DNA from: Ophiobolus disseminans
Taxonomy: Eukaryota; Ascomycota; Dothideomycetes; Pleosporales; Phaeosphaeriaceae
Assembly (NCBI GenBank): GCA_010093685.1
Contig: MU006232.1
Coordinates: 287,017-351,016 of the forward strand
DNA: 64,000 nucleotides
Direction: 5' to 3'
The stretch's first letter is position 1. Each line of letters begins with the position of its first letter. Made by a program: the position numbers and the translations under genes. A model generated the notes under the pieces. That model saw only the letters and a list, made by a program, of their open reading frames with translations. It did no database searches and was not told the DNA's origin. Positions 34,501 through 46,089 of the stretch are shown here, piece by piece.

Positions 34501-36162
34501 TCGCATCGCGGTCGAGGATGGTGCATTTGTCCTTGGTTGTGTCGATGAGACCGCCATACTCAAAGGGCATCTCGATGATCCACAATCAAGAGTTGATGCA
34601 ACACGCGCTCAGAAGATTGCAACCCTTCCCGAGATCTTCCTGCAGATAGACGACACCAGCTCCGACAAGAAAGGCCACTATAAAGTTGTCGAGGGCATCT
34701 GTATCCTGGCACGCAACCCTTCAATCCATCCAGGAGACATTCGTGTCGTTCGCGCCGTTGATGTGCCAGAGTTACATCATCTCAAGAACATTGTTGTTCT
34801 TCCTCAGACTGGCGACCGAGATCTGGCCATCATGTGCTCTGGTGGCGATCTTGATGGGGACGACTACATGGTCTTGTGGGATGGTGATCTGATACCCAAG
34901 ATTGTCAATGTTCCTCCAATGGACTTCACTCCGGACAAGCCCATTGAGAAGAACGAGCCGATCACTATCGAAGACATTGGCGATTTCTTTGTCACATACA
35001 TGCAGAATGATTCTCTCGGGCAGATTGCGCATGCTCATCTTGCGAACGCAGATTTCTATGCCGACGGCGTTCTAAGTCAGACTTGTCTGGAACTCGCAAA
35101 CCTGCACTCTCAAGCCGTGGACTACCCCAAGAGTGGCATCCCAGCGACGATGACCCGAGAGTTGAGACCTGCGAGATGGCCACACTTCATGGAGAAGAAG
35201 CACTTTCATGAGAGTAAGATACGCAAGTCGGAGAAGATACTGGGCAAGCTCTACGATCAAGTACAACTTGTCGACTTCAGGCCGCACTGGGAGAATCCTT
35301 TCGACAACCGCATCCTTCACGCATTTGAGCTTGACCAGGCGATACTGGATAAAGCGAGAGAAATCAAGGAGTCTTATGATGAATCTCTGAAGCGTCTCAT
35401 GGCGAAGCATGGTCTGGTTACCGAATTCGAGGCCTGGTCTGTCTTCGTGCTGGTTCACTCACATGAGAGCCGCGACTATAAGTTCGCCGAGGAGTTCGGT
35501 AGAACAATCGGAGCATTGAAGGCTCAATACAAGAGTATCTGTCGAGAAGCAGCTGGAGCGACGAGCTCTACAGACTGGAGCCGTCTGGGGCCATTCGTCG
35601 CCGCTATGTATACAGTGACCGCTCGCGAGATGGATTTAACATTACAGGAGTGTCGCGCCAAGAAGACGGTACGTACCGCCCACAGCAAGATTTTTTGATT
35701 ACTGGCTAACTTATGTGCGTTTAGGTTGACGGCCAGGAGGTGTCCGTTCGCCTTCAGGACCCAGAAAACATGCCACTAATCTCGTTCCCGTGGCTCTTCC
35801 CCAGCGAGCTCGGTAAGATTGCGACTGGCAGCGATATTCGCCATGTGGATCCTCTTCAAGCTCAAACTACACTACCTCGCCGCAAGAAACACCTCGATGT
35901 CACAGATCCCGAACTGTCAGTGGGCGGGGTTGAGACAAAAGAGGGACTGACAATGATCGGAGAGCTATTGAACTTGAAGTTTGACCCAAAGACATTGGAC
36001 GCGGGAAATAATCATACAATTGAAACAAAGGGAGGAAGTGCACAAGCTAAGGCGGAGGTGCAGGCAGAGAGCTACACGAAATCAATCAAGCGAGAGGAGA
36101 GGGATTCGAGTTCAACCGATCCAGAGAAGACAAGCCTAAAGCTGGCAGATTCTGCAGTCTAG
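31564..36162 (+). CDS. RNA-dependent RNA polymerase (QDE-1/RdRP family, RNA silencing)
   Basis: Exons 31564-32333, about 32401-32979, 33027-35668 and 35725-36162; about 1475 aa. Eukaryotic RdRPs make double-stranded RNA for Dicer in RNA silencing. The N-terminus has an RGG box (about residues 66-90, RGGRGG repeats) and an RRM-like segment (YKIKIRGLPKTYWTGDVHRA, about 210-256). The double-psi beta-barrel catalytic core contains CSGGDLDGDDY, whose three Asp sit at codons 34847, 34853 and 34859. Upstream are FTDGVGKLS, FQFRLGGCKGVLALDP and VHIRPSQQKF. Introns 2 (32980-33026) and 3 (35669-35724) are clean. Intron 1 is not: the strong donor at 32334 and acceptor at 32400 leave the next conserved stretch one base out of frame (see findings). 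The C-terminus is acidic and Lys/Ser-rich. Confidence 0.9.
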
Positions 36163-36834
36163 TCGCATGCCTCGCTGTCACCACCCGTCGTCGAACCATA
36201 TCAGTGGAGACAGGAGAGGAGAAGGACATTAGACCCCTCTATCGGCAAGGGCGGGAAAAAAGCAGGCAGCAAGGAGCCATCAGTATTCGACAACTTTATG
36301 CGTCTTAATTGAGCGACGGGGCGACTGAAGGGTTTTCGGTATGTGGGAATCATGTGATAGACAGGAAGATGGTCTATCATTGATGCGAATGGGAAACGAT
36401 GGATTTATCATGAGCATGGCTGGAGGGAGGGGAGTATGCACAGCCATGCGAGCAAAACCTGGCGTTGGGCATGAGGATAAAAAAAAGTACGGATGGCGAC
36501 TGTTTGATCGACGGTCGATTGTACTTTAGAAAAGCACAAAAACAATAGAAAGAAATGTATATTAGACAAAACCTTGGAAGCGATGTGAGATGTGAGTTCA
36601 ATGTTGAAGCGAGCAGAAGAGAACAAAGAGAACGTGCCATCCAAGCAAAACGAGCTGTCTATGCCCAAGAGTGATTGTCTGACGCAACAGTACTTCTAAT
36701 ACTTCTTAGGGAGGTTCTATTGTTGCAGCAATCCGAATGTGGGATTACGAATCGTCATAGGCTTATCGATACCACTCGACCGACCGAGCCGAATCCGCGC
36801 CAGATAATTTATTTGAGCTCACCCTTCCGTCGCA
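36163..36834. other. RdRP 3' flank and ELP6 promoter
   Basis: About 670 nt between two same-strand genes. No coding or RNA feature recognised. Confidence 0.5.
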
Positions 36835-37914
36835 ATGCCTCCATCCACCCGCATACCACCTCTCCTCCAACCCTACGTACACCTCCCTCGCAACGACTCT
36901 CTACTCCTCCTTACTAGCACACTCGGAGCGACCGCGAATTGGCTGCTCATACGAGTTCTATGCGATGCGTTGAACAACCCTGAAGATGGCGGGGACGGCC
37001 ACAACGTTGTGCTCGTGTCGTGGATGAGGGAGTATGAATTTTGGAGACAAGAGGCCAGGAAAGGCGCAGCGCTGGACCTGGAGCGCCTCAAGAAGGAGGG
37101 GAGATTTGCGTTTGTGGATGGGTTGAGCGAGTTGTGTCTCGATGCGAGCACGAATGCGCCAGCGACTACAAGTAAGAGCGCACCACAAATCACAGCTACG
37201 AGCACGGTGGGAGGATCACCGACGCAAAAAGCGCCGCAGATACTGCCTGTCCGAGGTCCACCAGGTCGGATAGTACCCGCGAGAGGTCTCCCACAAGGAG
37301 CTGCGCCAGCAAGCCCCGCGCTTACGAGTACATCCGTACAAACTTCGAGCACAACTCGGTCTTCACTAGGCCACCATACCATGAAGTCGCTCGATATCGC
37401 GCACCTCCAAACCACAATCACAACCGCCATATCCTCCCTCACATTCTCCAAATCAACGCAGCGCAAAACCCTCCTCATCCTCGACAACCCCGACCTCCTC
37501 CTCGCCCTCAACCCCACAATCTCCCCGTCCGCCATGACATCCCTCATACTCACGCTCCACACGCTCCCCAGCGTATCCCACATCCTCACACACATGCAAT
37601 CCGACAACCCTTTCCTCAGCCCCAGCACGCGGCCACAACCGCTCGAAACCTCGCACCACAACTTGCTAGTCAAGCTGGCGCATATGAGTAGCCGGGTCCT
37701 GGGTGTGAGGGTGCTGGATACGGGTGTGGCGCGGGACGTTAGTGGTGTGGTGAGGGTGACGGAACAGAGGGTTGGGTGGATGGATTTGGGGTTGCATGAG
37801 GAGGGAAAGAATGGGGATAGAGCGGAGGAGGGGAAGGGGAGGGAGTTTTTGTATCAGGTAAAGGGGGATGGGAGTGTGAGGGTGTTTGAGAGGGGGGCTG
37901 GTGGGGAGGGTTGA
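36835..37914 (+). CDS. ELP6: Elongator complex subunit 6
   Basis: Single exon, 359 aa. Elp4-Elp5-Elp6 form a RecA-like hexameric ring in Elongator, which places the cm5U-type modification on wobble uridines of cytosolic tRNAs. The N-terminal half matches the RecA-like fold of Elp6: DSLLLLTSTLGATANWLLIR stands where the P-loop would be but lacks a true Walker A Lys. VVLVSWMREYEFWRQEARK and RFAFVDGLSEL follow. A Ser/Thr/Pro-rich insert (about 105-180) is extended compared with yeast. The second half has TLLILDNPDLLLAL (Walker B-like), then SMTSLILTLH and a conserved VKLAHMSSRVLGVRVLDTG strand region. The C-terminus is Glu/Gly-rich. The start is the only suitable ATG. Confidence 0.88.
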   Translation: MPPSTRIPPLLQPYVHLPRNDSLLLLTSTLGATANWLLIRVLCDALNNPEDGGDGHNVVLVSWMREYEFWRQEARKGAALDLERLKKEGRFAFVDGLSELCLDASTNAPATTSKSAPQITATSTVGGSPTQKAPQILPVRGPPGRIVPARGLPQGAAPASPALTSTSVQTSSTTRSSLGHHTMKSLDIAHLQTTITTAISSLTFSKSTQRKTLLILDNPDLLLALNPTISPSAMTSLILTLHTLPSVSHILTHMQSDNPFLSPSTRPQPLETSHHNLLVKLAHMSSRVLGVRVLDTGVARDVSGVVRVTEQRVGWMDLGLHEEGKNGDRAEEGKGREFLYQVKGDGSVRVFERGAGGEG

Positions 37915-38157
37915 AGAGGAGGATTGAGGCCTCTGGTAGATGGATGGGATCAAGACACATTGATGGAAGGTATAACCCAGGAGTAGAGAGGAACTGGTTT
38001 ATCGATGTAGTAAGAGGCTAAGAGGGTATAAAGCGATCGATGAGACATCCAGAAATATGATACAAGAATCAAAGCCAAAAGACTCAAAGCAAGACCCACA
38101 ACGCTATCTTCCATGCTAAAGACCATCAACACCCCAATCTCTATCTACACTTATAAT
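37915..38157. other. Convergent intergenic gap
   Basis: 243 nt between the ELP6 and phosphate-permease stop codons. Nothing noted. Confidence 0.6.
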
Positions 38158-40260
38158 TCAAACAGCATGCGGCTGCACCTCAGCCTGCCTAAACCGCCAC
38201 CACTTCCCCTTATCCACATCCCCCTCCGTACTCCTCCCCGTCACCGTACTCCCACCCGCACTCGTCCTCTGCACACTCGCACTCGCACTCCCATCCGCAT
38301 TTCCCACCCCATCCGCCCCTCTCCCCACACCCCTGCGCTCCCTCCACCCGCTCACCGCCAAATCATACACATCCTCCGTCTCGCCCGCAAGCGCCTCCAA
38401 CCTCGCACCCTTGCCCTCGGGCACCAGGAAACTCGTCAACATGCCCAAGAACATAAACAGCGCAAAGATCTGCATCACGCCGTGTATCCACGGCGTGGGA
38501 TTATCATGCGTCGCGCCACGCTTAATCATCGGCGCGAAGAATATCTGCGCAAACACCGCGCCCAATTTACCCATCGCGGCGCTGAAGCCATGACCCGTGG
38601 AACGTACACGCGTGGGGAAGATTTCCGCGGGCGTGATGAACGTCGTTGCGTTGGGCCCGAAGTTGAAGAAGAACTGCGCGAGGACGTATAGGGCGAGGAG
38701 GTGCGTTTTTGTCAGGCTGCGCCATGCGAAACCCAGAACACTGAAAATTATGGTGAGGATGGCGAAGCCCCCGATTTGGATTGGTTTGCGGCCGATTTTA
38801 TCGACGGTGAGAACGGTGAGCCAGTACCCGGGTAGCGCGCCGGCGCAGATGAGAACGATTTGGCCGGTTGCCGTGTTGCGCAGGTGCAGGTAGAGGGAGG
38901 TGCGTTCGTTGAAGCCCATTGTTGAGAGGAGTGAGGCCGAGGAGAAACCAAGGCCGTAGAAGGCGAGGTCGAGGAAGCTAGGTTTGGGAGTTAGGATGTG
39001 TGGGATTGGGTTGTGTGGTGAGAGGGAGAAAGTGGTAGACTTACAACCAACTCATTGATGTGCCAAAAAGGCGGACGGCTTGCTTTCGTTGGGAGTAGAA
39101 GCGTAAAACTTCCATGATGCTGGGGCGTGGTGTCTTGTACTTTGCCATATCGCGGCGTGTCTGAGCCTGAGTGACTGGATTGACGACATTGCCTTGCTTG
39201 CCGTAGCGGTACTTTCGTGCGTCTACTGAAGCTTTCTCGACGTCGTAGAGGACGTCGAATGTATAGCGAGGCGTTTCGGGGATGGTTAGACGGTAGTAGA
39301 GGGCGAACCATCCGGGAATACCACCAAATGCAATAATGATTCTCCACATTTTGTCGGCCGTCAACGCACATTGACCGCTACATTCAGCCACCGAGGCGAC
39401 TGGATTGAGATGGTCCTTATATGCGACGACTACAATCAGTGTCACAAGGGATGCGGCGAGTTGTCCGAGACCCTGCATGGCAAAAACAGCCGCAATGATG
39501 CCTCCTCGATACTTGGTGCTAGCGAATTCAGCTGTGATGACAGCACTAAGCGGATCTGAACGGTGGTTAGTAGAGTAATTGAATCCGGATAAAGAACATT
39601 TTGCTTGTGACGACGTGCCGGGAACTTTTAGTCACGTCCTTCGTCTCTCATGAATGCACTTACAATCTCCGCCTACGCCAATCCCCATTACCACCCGATA
39701 GAAGATGAGCACACCCACAATGGACAGTGTGGTCGACTCTCCACAGAGTGACTGAGCAAGTGTTGTCGCTATGATGATCATCAGCTCCACACCATACATC
39801 TTCTTCCGTCCAAGGTAGTCTCCAAGGTACCCGAAGATGACTTGTCCGAATATGGCGCCCGCAGATGTAGCAACCTTGATGGAAGTGTCGGCATTGTGAG
39901 GCATTACCCCACGGTGTTCATCATCTTGCCAATATACAATGCCCAAAAGTATCACCGCTAGATTTATGGCAAACAACTGAGGTGCCCGTTAGCAACTTTC
40001 AGCCTTACACCCAACATTTGAACTCACACTATAGGAGTCCGTAAAAAATCCAATGCCGGTGACTACTGCTAATCGTACATGGTACCAGCCAAAGGGTGCC
40101 TTGTCCACCTCTGCCAGCGCCATGCGACGGCGCTCATTTGGATCCGCAATATGGGTCTTTCCATGTCAGTGGTGACATCTACGGCTCGGGATGTGTGACG
40201 TACATAAACACCCGGAACATCGCGGTAAGCCGCGTTTCCTACGCGCCCAAACGACAGCAT
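38158..40260 (-). CDS. PHO84-like inorganic phosphate:H+ symporter (MFS)
   Basis: Five exons (40204-40260, 40028-40156, 39664-39976, 39045-39555, 38158-38977) with introns of 47, 51, 108 and 67 nt; 609 aa. High-affinity phosphate permeases of the plasma membrane belong to this MFS family (PHS). Visible are FGWYHVRLAVVTGIGFFTDSYS (helix 1), GDYLGRKKMYGVELM (loop 2-3) and the family signature GVGGDYPLSAVITAEF at the third splice junction. RLTIPETPRYTFDV ends the N-half. The C-half has DKIGRKPIQIGGFAIL and NFGPNATTFITPAEIFPTRVR. There are about 12 helices with a large central loop, and the cytosolic C-tail is Ser/Gly/Arg-rich. The start ATG at 40260 gives the short MLSFGRVGNAAYRDVPGVY leader typical of the family. 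Confidence 0.93.
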
Positions 40261-41880
40261 CAATAAGGGTAAGTCTGCTCGTCTTGGAAGATGTGGTCAT
40301 GGAATGAAGGCTCATCCAACTGTGGATGGAAGGCCGAAGCTATGTCAGCTCCAACGTGCTGGTATACAAACAACAGCAGGCTGATCGGCGGAGCAGGTGT
40401 CAGACCGGACATGTACAATGCTGCAGGATATATGGATTGCGAACGTGGTTCTGCAACACGTTATTTCCTTTTCTCAGCCTGGCTCGTCCCCAGAGGTCAA
40501 AGCACACTGGGTCAAGACGCTAGGTGCCATTCTGCTTATCAACAATTGGTGCGAAACCTTGCCAAAACACGACAGGAATCGGTCGATACTCTCGCATGTG
40601 TGAAGAAGATGGCTCAGCCCGAGCGCCGCGCGGAAGGCGTTGCCGGGTGTTGCCCACAAGAGACGTGCACGCGTTCACGTTTCGGCCTCTGATTGGCCAA
40701 ACACCAACGACCTTCATGGAGGCCTCAATGCGCGTGCGCCTTCAGAGCGCACGCGGTGTGCTCCCGTTGGCTGGATGGGCTGATCAAAAGCCTCGAAATT
40801 GGCTGGGTTCATGATGCCACGCCCATCGAGTCGCGGTGCCATGGACCATTCTCTTGGGTCGCCCTCATCGGTCAATCTGGGGTAGCGAAAGAACGGAATA
40901 GCAACGCGGGATTCTCAACATTCCGTAGACGATGGTCATGCGTGGGGGCGATACAGATGCTTGACTCGTTTTGTAGTGCACTGTTGAACGCCTACTGTGT
41001 GAAACGGCTTGCTTGTGCGTGCTACGAGGGAGAGGATATTGGTGGCTTGTTGATTAAAACTGCCCCTGTCGAGACGAAGGATTTCAATCGCAGCTCGACT
41101 TTGTCTCTGGCCAAGTACACTGGCGTACTTGAGTGCTTATCAATGTACAGGCCACTCGAAACAAGTGCATCATCAATACGGGTTGGGGAAATGTGCGAGT
41201 CGCGGAACAAGAGAGGCCTTAGTATACCACAGATAAGAGGCTGCCCAGGTGCCATCAAGCCGAACCGAATGTCCATAGGTTTGGCGCTGTTGAAGAGTGA
41301 TGGGTGGCGCGTTAACTCGAGCTGTCTGGGATTTCTGCATGGGGAATGGAACCTGTGTGTTAAAATGAGTGAGAGGTGATCTGATTCAGACTTTGCTAAG
41401 GGTTAACCGAGTCCCAGAGCGCGGAAAGGTCTTATGCTGCTGAGATCAACCGAAGAAAGACAGCCTCGATATAGAGTCTGTAAACAGTGCGCATGATGCC
41501 AGGGCTGGTCGTGGTGAAGTTGATGCCAAGATTAGAGGTCGACGAAAGCTTGCGCGGAGACTTAGAGTTATGGCTTGTAGAAGGAGTGTCCGGACAGGCT
41601 GGCAGACCTGATAAGATCATATGATATCGGCTTCCTGTGAGCGGCAAGAGAACGCAGCGTCAATGTTCGAGGTGAACGGATTTCTGAAGCTGTCTGTCAA
41701 ACCAGAAAAGATGATGGTGCCCAGATGATGTTCTGTCAATCGATATTCGAAGCGCCTCACCTATTTCAGACTAGCGTGCGCACATACCATGCCACACGCA
41801 AGCGAGACCTCGCGCAAGTCGAATTTCGACCACCAAGACAACGAAGACAACCAACGTCACTAACCACCACAGCAACCAAG
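40261..41880. other. Long intergenic region, divergent promoters
   Basis: About 1.6 kb between the phosphate permease and RPL37. A 228-codon frame at 40693-41379 (+) and an 84-codon frame at 41022-41276 (-) overlap each other and show no domain. I found no CACGTG Pho4-type site in my reading. Confidence 0.5.
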
Positions 41881-41938
41881 GTATGTTTCCGCCGAGTCTT
41901 ATACTTCTGCAATTGAGCTGACGATATTTTCCATCTAG
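41881..41938 (+). other. Probable 5'-UTR intron of RPL37
   Basis: AACCAAG|GTATGT donor, GAGCTGAC branch-like element and CCATCTAG|TT acceptor, 58 nt, ending 13 nt before the RPL37 ATG. Leader introns are frequent in fungal ribosomal protein genes. Confidence 0.65.
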
Positions 41939-41951
41939 TTCCTAGCCCACC

Positions 41952-42459
41952 ATGAGTACGCCGCGACCCCCACCGCAACCCATAACCGAATATCGAGACT
42001 GACTGCGACACAGCGAAGGGAACTTCCAGCTTCGGAAAGCGCCATAACAAGACGCACACGCTCTGCAGGCGTTGCGGTACGTGTTACCCCCCAGAAATAC
42101 AGGCCTTGGGTCGTCTCGAGTCGCGAATGTGGACGTGAGAAGGCTGTTTGGAGAACTTGGACTGACGGAACGAAATCAGGTCGTCGCTCCCTCCACATCC
42201 AGAAGCACACCTGCTCCTCGTGCGGCTACCCTGCTGCCAAGACCCGCAAGTGTACGTTTGTCTATTGCGCACACACCTATACAGCGGAGGGCCTGGTTAA
42301 CACGATGCAGTCAACTGGGGCGAGAAGGCCAAGCGAAGGAAGACCACCGGTACCGGCCGCATGCGATACCTCAAAACCGTCTCCCGCAAGTTCAGTAACG
42401 GTTTCCGCGTCGGCGCACCCGCCGGTGCCAAGGGACCTGCCGCAGCAAAGAAGGACTAA
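41952..42459 (+). CDS. RPL37: 60S ribosomal protein L37 (eL37)
   Basis: Four coding exons: 41952-41955 (only ATGA), 42014-42076, 42180-42251 and 42311-42459, with introns of 58, 103 and 59 nt; 95 aa. The product starts MTKGTSSFGKRHNKTHTLCR and carries the zinc ribbon Cys19, Cys22, Cys34, Cys37 (CRRC...CSSC). It continues GYPAAKTRKFNWGEKAKRR and GTGRMRYLKTVSRKF, and ends in an Ala/Lys-rich tail. It is a structural protein of the large subunit that binds rRNA. The first coding exon is 4 nt, so the start cannot be found by ORF scanning; it is fixed by the in-phase join ATGA|CG giving Met-Thr-Lys. Confidence 0.96.
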
Positions 42460-43025
42460 GCCCGGTTGGTGAAGGAAACGGTGTACAGGCGCGATGAGAG
42501 CCACACGAACAAGTGCATGAACGGAACGGGTTTTTACAGGCAAATGGTATTGGGCGTTCTGTCATACCTCTCCCGGTTGCTTTCCATCCGCACGACGAAT
42601 GAGGATGGCTTCCACCGTCCGAGCTGAAGCTCTGGAGATCAACACGGAAAATTTCATCATGTTCAGTCACGAATGAAACAATCAAAAGCCACCCGCTGTG
42701 CATGGGCGTGTCCGCTTACATCTCCCGCGTCGTGGCTAACATGCGCAGGGTGACCAAACATTTCAGCACTAATACAATTTGCAGCATGCCTCAAGAGAAA
42801 GGTCCTTCTGTCTTTGCGCTGCCAGCTCTCAATCTACGACCAATTCGACCACGCACAATCATGCTTCGAGCTTCGATGTTGACACGCCACTCTTGAAGAT
42901 GAGCTCTGGAACAGACATTACAATTACTATTTACAAATGAAAGAGACCAGCCATCAAGGCTAAGTGGGGTATCAAAGTCCTCTGCCGCTCACCACCATCA
43001 CAACCGTCCTCACCACCCTTCTTCC
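42460..43025. other. Convergent intergenic region
   Basis: 566 nt between the RPL37 and VPS62-like stops, holding both 3' flanks. No other feature. Confidence 0.55.
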
Positions 43026-44225
43026 CTACTCTTCTTCGTCAGCCCCTCTCGGCACAAGTATACTTCTCAATATACACGTCTTCCCATTCTCCGGACACAC
43101 CTTATCCCGATTCAACTGCTTATCCGCTGGCCCCGTCGGCCCACTCGAAAACTTCGCCTGCCCAAATAGCTTAACCTGCCTCTTATCGTCCTTCGCATAC
43201 TCCTGATCGCCCCACCTGCCCTTGAAACCCAGCCAACCCGTCGGCTCCGCGTTATACGGCGTGAACGCATTCGCACCTGCATCGAATTTGTAAAAGTACG
43301 CAGACAACGTCGGGTCCCAGTACACGCCGCGGTTCGTGTAGTCTTCCAGCACACCCCCAGGTAAATTCAGGTTCGGAATCGTGTGGTCGTGTGTGCCCCC
43401 CATGGCGTAGTTTGCGTGCGAGCCTTTGGAGCTGTATGCGATGGGGCGGCCGGACTCGGTCTTCTCGACGGCGGAGTAGCGGAATGCTTGCCCGTTGGCG
43501 TGTTGGGAGTACCAGACTGCTTCTGGTTGGCCGTTTTGGAATCGCACCATTGTGTGCTCCCAGTCGCCGACGTGGTTGCCTGTGATGATGGGTAAGTAAA
43601 GGTTGGTGAAGGGAATGTAGGGGCAGGTAGGTACCGAAGTTTAGTTTATTCCAGCCTAGGACTTCGCCGCCGTAGTTGTAGGCGTAGAAGTACATGTAGA
43701 ATGCGTCGACGTTGCCGTTTCCTTTGTCGTTTACGATCACTGCGGCGGTGATGGCGTTGTTAGTCTTGCCGTTGCCATCTGGGCGCGTGCCTTTGATCCA
43801 AGCGGGGTCCTTGGTTACGTCGTCGTTGGAAGTCAAGTAGACGTCGCCGCCGAGCTGGTTGACGTTGTCCTGGGTGAGCGGTTTGGATGGGGCAGGGACT
43901 TCGTTGTAGTTTACGCGTGGGGTGGTGTGGTCGAGGAAGGATTGGATGTCTGTCGGGAAGTATGGATCGTCCGAGTGTAGGTACACGACAGGTGCTGGAG
44001 ATTGTTAGGTACGTTTCTGTATTTAAGATGAAGAGAGCTGGCGGATGCTGAAGTACCAAGCAAGACTTGCTCCTTTCGTGCCTTGTGAGGAGATAGACAC
44101 TTACCATACTTCATCACATAGTCTGGGATGCCAGCCGACTCTTGCCTGTCTCGTAACCGTGTCGGCGCACACCTTACCACCGACACAACAAGTGCCGCAG
44201 CAACGAAGAAAGATATCACACCCAT
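43026..44225 (-). CDS. VPS62-like secretory protein
   Basis: Three exons (44105-44225, 43635-43994, 43026-43579) with introns of 110 and 55 nt; 344 aa. It has a clear signal peptide (MGVISFFVAAALVVSVVRCA). The body matches the Vps62 family (plant DUF946-like): APVVYLHSDDPYFPTDIQSF at the first junction, FYMYFYAYNYGG, NHVGDWEHTMVRFQNGQP at the second junction, KGSHANYAMGGTHDH, and GRWGDQEY near the end. In yeast Vps62 is linked genetically to vacuolar protein sorting; its biochemical role is not established. With a signal peptide and no membrane segment, it probably enters the secretory pathway to vacuole, wall or medium. Confidence 0.9.
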
Positions 44226-44978
44226 CCTGTCAAAAAAGCGAGAGTAGAGATAACGAGCGTGCGGATGAAGTCAATGAATTCACCTGCAGCACCATCACAG
44301 AACCTGCCTTGACCTTATACCAAAACCCATGCTCCTGTCCAACACCACGCGCCTCTCTCACCCTCGACACCAGAACTGGCGATAACCTATGATCTGCTCT
44401 TACCCCTGTTGCGCATCCTGCAACGTGAACAAACGACGATCGCCATTCGTTTCCCGCTGCGAGTGTGCATATTGCAACTTGGCCACCTGCCACAAACTGC
44501 GTGTGCATAACATGCACGACGGCAATAGGAAGGCGAAAAGTGACATGCAGGTTGGAGGTGGCTCAGTTCGTTGGCTATGAGGCGCTAGGGCCCTTGCGCT
44601 TAGCCGGGTGTGGCGGTAACAGGGGCAGGGTTGTTATCGATGTGAGTGGGCAGGTCCTAATGCATCTGCCGCAACTTGAAAAAAGGGTCTTTGTGGAGTC
44701 GCCGTTATTGGTGAAGATTTGTGCGATGTGTGTGTATTTGATACACGTACTGTGAGAGGTGCTGCTCGAGATTGGCCGGATTTTTGCTGATTTTTGCTTG
44801 AGATGAGACATGGACGAAGACGCGGTCACTGGTGCCAGCGCTGTGTGAAGATCACACCGACAAGCGATAGTGGAGATACTATATCCATTGAAGCATCTAG
44901 ACTCGAACGATGTGATGGGGATTTATTCTCTTGTGAAAGGAGGTTCCAACTCTTTGTGCAGTCTGACAAGCACCGCAA
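44226..44978. other. Intergenic region upstream of the VPS62-like gene
   Basis: About 750 nt between two minus-strand genes. No feature recognised. Confidence 0.5.
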
Positions 44979-46089
44979 TCAGTACAACAACGGCCGCCTA
45001 GACTTTTCGATGTTTCTCCTAGGTATGCCTGATTGCTCGAATCCGACCACAAACCTTGCGCGTGCAGCTTGAATCGGATCTGCACCTTCTGCGACTGCCG
45101 AGATGGTGTCTCCTTTCTCTTGCGTATGGTTTCCGGCGTCGCTGGAAGCCAAGCCCGTCTCAACATCGTTTGTGTTGACGATCCTCTTATTGATTGTGCT
45201 GGCGCTGTTGCTTTTGATGGTACTGGCTCGCGAGTTGGCGACTGAGCGCTCGTAGTCCTTCTCGCCAACAAAGACGAAGACTGTCGTGAAAATATAGGTG
45301 ATGAGGCCAACAACGCCGAACGCAAGGTACGCAACAGCAATCTATGCGATGATCAGTAAGAATTGCGAGAACCCTTCTTGTTTAACATACCCTGTGTCGA
45401 TCCTGCCATGGTAATTTTTGGATGAATGGAGAGCACACATAGACAGTGAGTCCAGCGATGAAGGTACACCATGCATATGCCATGGTCATGGAAGGGAACT
45501 GCCAGATGAACAACATGATCGAATGTTTTATACCAGGCGTATGCTTGTAGCGCAGGATGGTGCGTCGCATGCGTAGAACCTCGATCTCTGGAAGTGAGCC
45601 ATCGAGCTGTTCACAAGAGGGCAGATCGTCTAGCATAGACTTCGTCTGGATGCTCGTAATGATCGCGAAGATAGAACAGATGAGTGAACTGAACAACAGC
45701 GCATCGGCGAACCATGTAGCATCATTAGAGCGAGACCAGGGAAGGCTTGCGAGGACGGCGCCTCCGCAAAAGGAAGCCTGCATTATGTGAGTATCACACA
45801 GGACATGGCGATGATCTAGAAGGCTCAGGCTCACTGCAACCTGTACGGACTGAAGTTCGGCGTATTTGTCTACCTTCCACTCCTTCACCAAAGGTATCAG
45901 GAGCTTGCGGTCCCCATTTGCGGCTCGCATGTCTTTCAGAGGTTTCCAAGTATACAGTTTGAACGCTCGGCGGTACGGGGCAGTGGAGAAAGCCATGAGT
46001 ATGTCGCACATCTTAGTACAAAGCGATGTGTGGTCCTGGAAGTCTTGGGGGCCTTCAGGCGCGGGTTTTGTCCTTGGGTCGTTCATCAT
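44979..46089 (-). CDS. Fungal multispanning membrane protein, unknown function
   Basis: Three exons (45835-46089, 45391-45777, 44979-45341); 334 aa. The first intron (45778-45834, 57 nt) is in frame and stop-free, so a plain ORF reads through it. Splicing joins AELQSVQVA to ASFCGGAV, which resembles the VQVA-A-hydrophobic pattern of this fungal family. The final exon has no ATG of its own. Hydrophobic segments: a shorter one after the first junction, then ATWFADALLFSSLICSIFAI, IMLFIWQFPSMTMAYAWCTF and IAVAYLAFGVVGLITYIFTT. The N-terminal cytosolic part has FKLYTWKPLKDMRAANGD. The C-terminal 95 residues are hydrophilic. I know no function. Confidence 0.75.
45778..45834 (-). other. In-frame (3n) intron of the membrane protein gene
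   Basis: Minus-strand GTTGCA|GTGAGC donor and CATAATGCAG|GCTTCC acceptor; 57 nt, phase 0, no stop codon inside. Retention would add 19 polar/His-rich residues ahead of a hydrophobic segment. Confidence 0.7.

Noticed and set aside
40693..41379. 228-codon + strand ORF between the phosphate permease and RPL37
   Set aside because: No domain, no ATG context or splice logic, Cys/Arg/Ser-rich composition, and it overlaps another open frame (41022-41276, minus) equally without support.
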